NCBI GenBank assembly: GCA_943328885.2
Contig: CALQBT020000098.1
Coordinates: 1 to 8,245 of the forward strand
Reading direction: 5' to 3'
Length of the DNA: 8,245 nucleotides
Origin: Bordetella parapertussis
Lineage (GTDB): Bacteria > Pseudomonadota > Gammaproteobacteria > Burkholderiales > Burkholderiaceae_C
Of the stretch, positions 5,986-8,245 are shown in pieces (within the stretch, counting starts at the first letter, position 1; each line of letters starts with the position of its first letter). The notes beneath the pieces are model-generated. The model saw nothing but the letters and a program-made list of their open reading frames with translations, did not search any database and was not told where the DNA came from. The position numbers and the translations under genes were made by a program.

Positions 5986-8130
5986 ATGGCAGTTCAATTT
6001 TTCCGTTTCAATGTGTCCCGCCGACGGGCAATCACCCAGGCGGCACTGCTGCTCGCATCGATACCAGCGCCGGCTCAGGGCGTCGACGCGTCCGCCACTC
6101 AAACCGTCACCGTCAGCGGCCGCAATGCAGCCCAGGCGATCAGTCTGGCAGGCTTTGGCGACATCCCGCTGGCCCGATCGCCGTTCTCGGCCACCGTGCT
6201 GACCAACAACCAACTGCGTGACGCCGGGGTCAGCGGTATCGGCGACCTGACCCGGCTCGATGCGAGTACCACCGACGCCTACAACGCGCCGGGCTACTGG
6301 GGGCAGTTGGCGGTGCGCGGGTTCACACTCGACAACCGCTTCAACTACCGTCGCGACGGCTTGCCGATCAACGCCGAAACAGTGGTCGCCCAGGGCAACA
6401 AGCAGGCGCTTGAAATCCTCAAAGGCACCAGCGGCCTGCAAGCCGGCACCAGCGCGCCCGGTGGCCTGGTCAACCTGATCGTCAAGCGGCCGGTCGAACA
6501 GATCAGCAGCGCCACGCTGGGCTGGGAGCAAAACGGCACGCTCAGCGCTGCGGCCGATGTCGGGCGGCGACAAGGTGGCTTGGGCTGGCGCATCAACGCC
6601 AGCGCCGACCGGCTCGACCCGACGACCCAGAACAGCCGCGGCAGCCGCGGCATGGTGTCGGCAGCTGTCGAGGCGCAACTTGCCACCGGCAGCCTGCTCG
6701 AAGCGGAGCTCGAATGGAGCCGCCAAAGTCAGCCCAGCACCCCGGGCTTCAGCCTGCTGGGCAGCCGCCTGCCAGCGGCCGCCAGCATCGACCCACGCAT
6801 CAACCTCAACAACCAGTCCTGGAGCCTGCCGGTGGTCTTCGAAGGCCGGACCGCCTCGCTGCGCTACACCCAGGCACTGGCGGCCGACCTCAACCTGGTC
6901 GCCCACGCGATGCAACAGCGTCTGGCAACGGACGACCGGATCGCGTTTCCATTCGGCTGCAGCGCCGAAAACAACTACAGCAGTTACTGCAGCGACGGCA
7001 GCTTCGACCTGTACGACTACCGCAGCAACGGCGAGCAGCGCAGCAGCGACGCGCTCGACGTCTCGGTCAACGGTCAAGGCAGCGCGCTGGGACTGGCACA
7101 CCGCTTCAATGCTGGCTTGCTGACCACGCGCTACCAAGCCAGGTTCAAGCGTGAGGCCTACAACTGGGTTGGTATCGGCCAGATCAATGGACTGCTACAG
7201 GTGCCGGCCGACCCCAGCCTCAACTACGCGCAGACAAACCGCGACGAACGCAGCACTGAACTGCACCTGCAAGACGTCATCACACTCGCGCCCCAATGGA
7301 GCTTGTGGGCCGGCCTGCGCCACAGCCGTCTGCAACGCGACAGCGTGAGCACAGATGGCGCGACGCCCACGCACTACACGCAAGCGGTCAGCACGCCCTG
7401 GCTGGCATTGAGCCACGCCCTCAACGCCCAAGACCTGGGCTACCTCAGTTGGGGTCAGGGGCTTGAGTCTGAACTGGCGCCGAACCTGCCAACGTATCGA
7501 AACGCAGGCCAGGCCTTGCTTGCTCTCAAAAGTCGTCAGATTGAGATCGGCTTGAAACACAGCGAAAACTCGCTGGACTGGCGCATGGCCGGTTTTGACA
7601 TCCAGCGTCCAACTTGGCGCGATATCGGCGCCTGTGACATTGCAGCAAGTTGCACTCGCCAAGCCGACGGTCAAGCCAGACACCGCGGTGTCGAGGCCGA
7701 GGTCGATTGGCGCATCGGCGCCTGGAACCTTCGCGGCAGCGCGATGACGCTGCAAGCACGCCGCGAGGGATCGGCCGACGCCACGCTCAACGGCCTGCGG
7801 CCCGCCAATGTACCGGCATCGAGCCTGAAGGCACAGGCTGCCTACAACGTCACCGCCCTACCCGGTTTGGCCCTGCTGGGCTTCGTGACGCGTGAAGGCG
7901 AACGCATGGTGTTGCCCGACAACAGCGTTGCCACGCCAGGCTGGACCCGCCTGGACCTGGCCGCACGCTACCGCCACAAGCTCGGCACACAAACCCTGGT
8001 GTGGCGTGTAGGCATAGACAACCTGACCGATCACCGGGCCTGGAAGGAGGCGCCCTACCAGTATGACCACGCCTACCTGTACCCGCTGGCGCCGAGGTCC
8101 TTGCACGGCTCAGTGCAGATTGGCTTTTGA
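5986..8130 (+). CDS. TonB-dependent outer-membrane receptor under TPP riboswitch control
   Basis: From the ATG at 5986 the protein has 714 residues, a normal length for this family. The N-terminus (SRRRAITQAALLLASIPAPA, 11-30) is a signal peptide with a likely cut near residue 30. A TonB-box-like QTVTVSG lies at 39-45. The plug domain runs to about 170 (IPLARSPFSATVLT, VRGFTLDNRFNYRRDGLP, EILKGTSGL, PGGLVNLIVKRP). The 22-strand barrel ends in VGIDNLTDHRAWKEAP and a C-terminal phenylalanine, the barrel-assembly signal. Two close cysteine pairs, C325/C335 and C550/C556, probably form disulfides in exposed loops. The fold resembles TonB-dependent siderophore receptors and would be annotated so by similarity. 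The riboswitch in its leader suggests thiamine or a precursor as the ligand instead (inference). An earlier in-frame start at 5794 is rejected because it would translate the aptamer. No partner transport gene follows; it appears monocistronic. Confidence 0.93.
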   Translation: MAVQFFRFNVSRRRAITQAALLLASIPAPAQGVDASATQTVTVSGRNAAQAISLAGFGDIPLARSPFSATVLTNNQLRDAGVSGIGDLTRLDASTTDAYNAPGYWGQLAVRGFTLDNRFNYRRDGLPINAETVVAQGNKQALEILKGTSGLQAGTSAPGGLVNLIVKRPVEQISSATLGWEQNGTLSAAADVGRRQGGLGWRINASADRLDPTTQNSRGSRGMVSAAVEAQLATGSLLEAELEWSRQSQPSTPGFSLLGSRLPAAASIDPRINLNNQSWSLPVVFEGRTASLRYTQALAADLNLVAHAMQQRLATDDRIAFPFGCSAENNYSSYCSDGSFDLYDYRSNGEQRSSDALDVSVNGQGSALGLAHRFNAGLLTTRYQARFKREAYNWVGIGQINGLLQVPADPSLNYAQTNRDERSTELHLQDVITLAPQWSLWAGLRHSRLQRDSVSTDGATPTHYTQAVSTPWLALSHALNAQDLGYLSWGQGLESELAPNLPTYRNAGQALLALKSRQIEIGLKHSENSLDWRMAGFDIQRPTWRDIGACDIAASCTRQADGQARHRGVEAEVDWRIGAWNLRGSAMTLQARREGSADATLNGLRPANVPASSLKAQAAYNVTALPGLALLGFVTREGERMVLPDNSVATPGWTRLDLAARYRHKLGTQTLVWRVGIDNLTDHRAWKEAPYQYDHAYLYPLAPRSLHGSVQIGF

Positions 8131-8157
8131 CCTGTTTCATACAATCCAGGCTATACT
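8127..8157 (+). promoter_or_regulatory. Probable promoter of the tRNA-Asn gene
   Basis: TTGACC (8127-8132, five of six matches to the -35 consensus) overlaps the receptor stop codon, and TATACT (8152-8157, five of six to the -10 consensus) lies 19 nt downstream. The spacer is about two nt longer than ideal. Initiation would fall near 8164, leaving a short 5' leader to be trimmed before the mature tRNA end at 8170. The position suits an independent tRNA transcript. Confidence 0.5.
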
Positions 8158-8169
8158 CTAAGGCTCAAT

Positions 8170-8245
8170 TCCTCGATAGCTCAGTTGGTAGAGCGCCGGA
8201 CTGTTAATCCGTAGGTCCCAGGTTCGAGCCCTGGTCGAGGAGCCA
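8170..8245 (+). tRNA. tRNA-Asn (anticodon GTT)
   Basis: This is a complete 76-nt tRNA that ends exactly at the window edge with encoded CCA (8243-8245). The acceptor stem TCCTCGA (8170-8176) pairs fully with TCGAGGA (8235-8241), with discriminator G at 8242. The D arm is GCTC (8179-8182) with GAGC (8191-8194). The anticodon loop CTGTTAA (8201-8207) holds GTT at 8203-8205, which reads AAC and AAU. The T arm is CCAGG/CCTGG around TTCGAGC (8223-8229). The outermost anticodon-stem pair (8196 with 8212) is a C-T mismatch, where E. coli tRNA-Asn has G-T. It lies 39 nt after the receptor gene on the same strand. Confidence 0.98.

Noticed and set aside
5827..7137. A long open frame on the - strand opposite the receptor gene and riboswitch (about 436 codons)
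   Set aside because: It is antisense to a well-supported receptor and to the aptamer, has no recognisable motif, and is explained by GC-rich third positions.
8170..8245. The tRNA-Asn gene as the attachment site of an integrated element
   Set aside because: The window stops at the tRNA 3' end, and no integrase or direct repeat of the tRNA 3' sequence is visible.

Overview
The window is GC-rich chromosomal DNA from a Gram-negative bacterium, most likely a betaproteobacterium of the order Burkholderiales (Comamonadaceae, Leptothrix or Rubrivivax type). This is inferred from the gene order, the protein flavour (CysD tail, Azotobacter-type ferredoxin, TrxR-like ferredoxin reductase), a tRNA-Asn of betaproteobacterial type, and an intergenic repeat that I recall from this group. 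Coding density is high and every protein gene lies on the + strand.

Positions 1-4209 hold the distal part of an assimilatory sulfate reduction operon: the end of a DUF934 protein (normally encoded just after sulfite reductase cysI), an Fe-S type adenylyl-sulfate reductase (cysH), the two ATP sulfurylase subunits (cysD, cysN) and a uroporphyrinogen-III methyltransferase that feeds siroheme to sulfite reductase. Three junctions are tight (a 3-nt gap and two 4-nt overlaps). The cysD-cysN junction is interrupted by about 130 bp carrying a degenerate stem-loop repeat. CysH has the cysteines of APS reductases, so the route is sulfate -> APS -> sulfite with no need for APS kinase, and CysN lacks a fused CysC domain.

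Positions 4210-5697 carry a 7Fe ferredoxin (fdxA) and a TrxR-like ferredoxin-NADP reductase, 6 nt apart and probably cotranscribed. They could supply electrons to the sulfite reductase encoded upstream, but that is inference.

Positions 5698-8130 form a separate unit: a leader with a possible -10 box, a clear thiamine pyrophosphate (TPP) riboswitch, a hairpin over the ribosome binding region, and a 714-residue TonB-dependent outer-membrane receptor. By sequence alone the receptor resembles siderophore receptors. The riboswitch instead points to uptake of thiamine or a thiamine precursor, which is the most interesting reading of the window.

The window ends exactly at the 3' CCA of a tRNA-Asn(GUU) gene with its own likely promoter. 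I saw no insertion sequence, CRISPR array, phage gene or clear intrinsic terminator.
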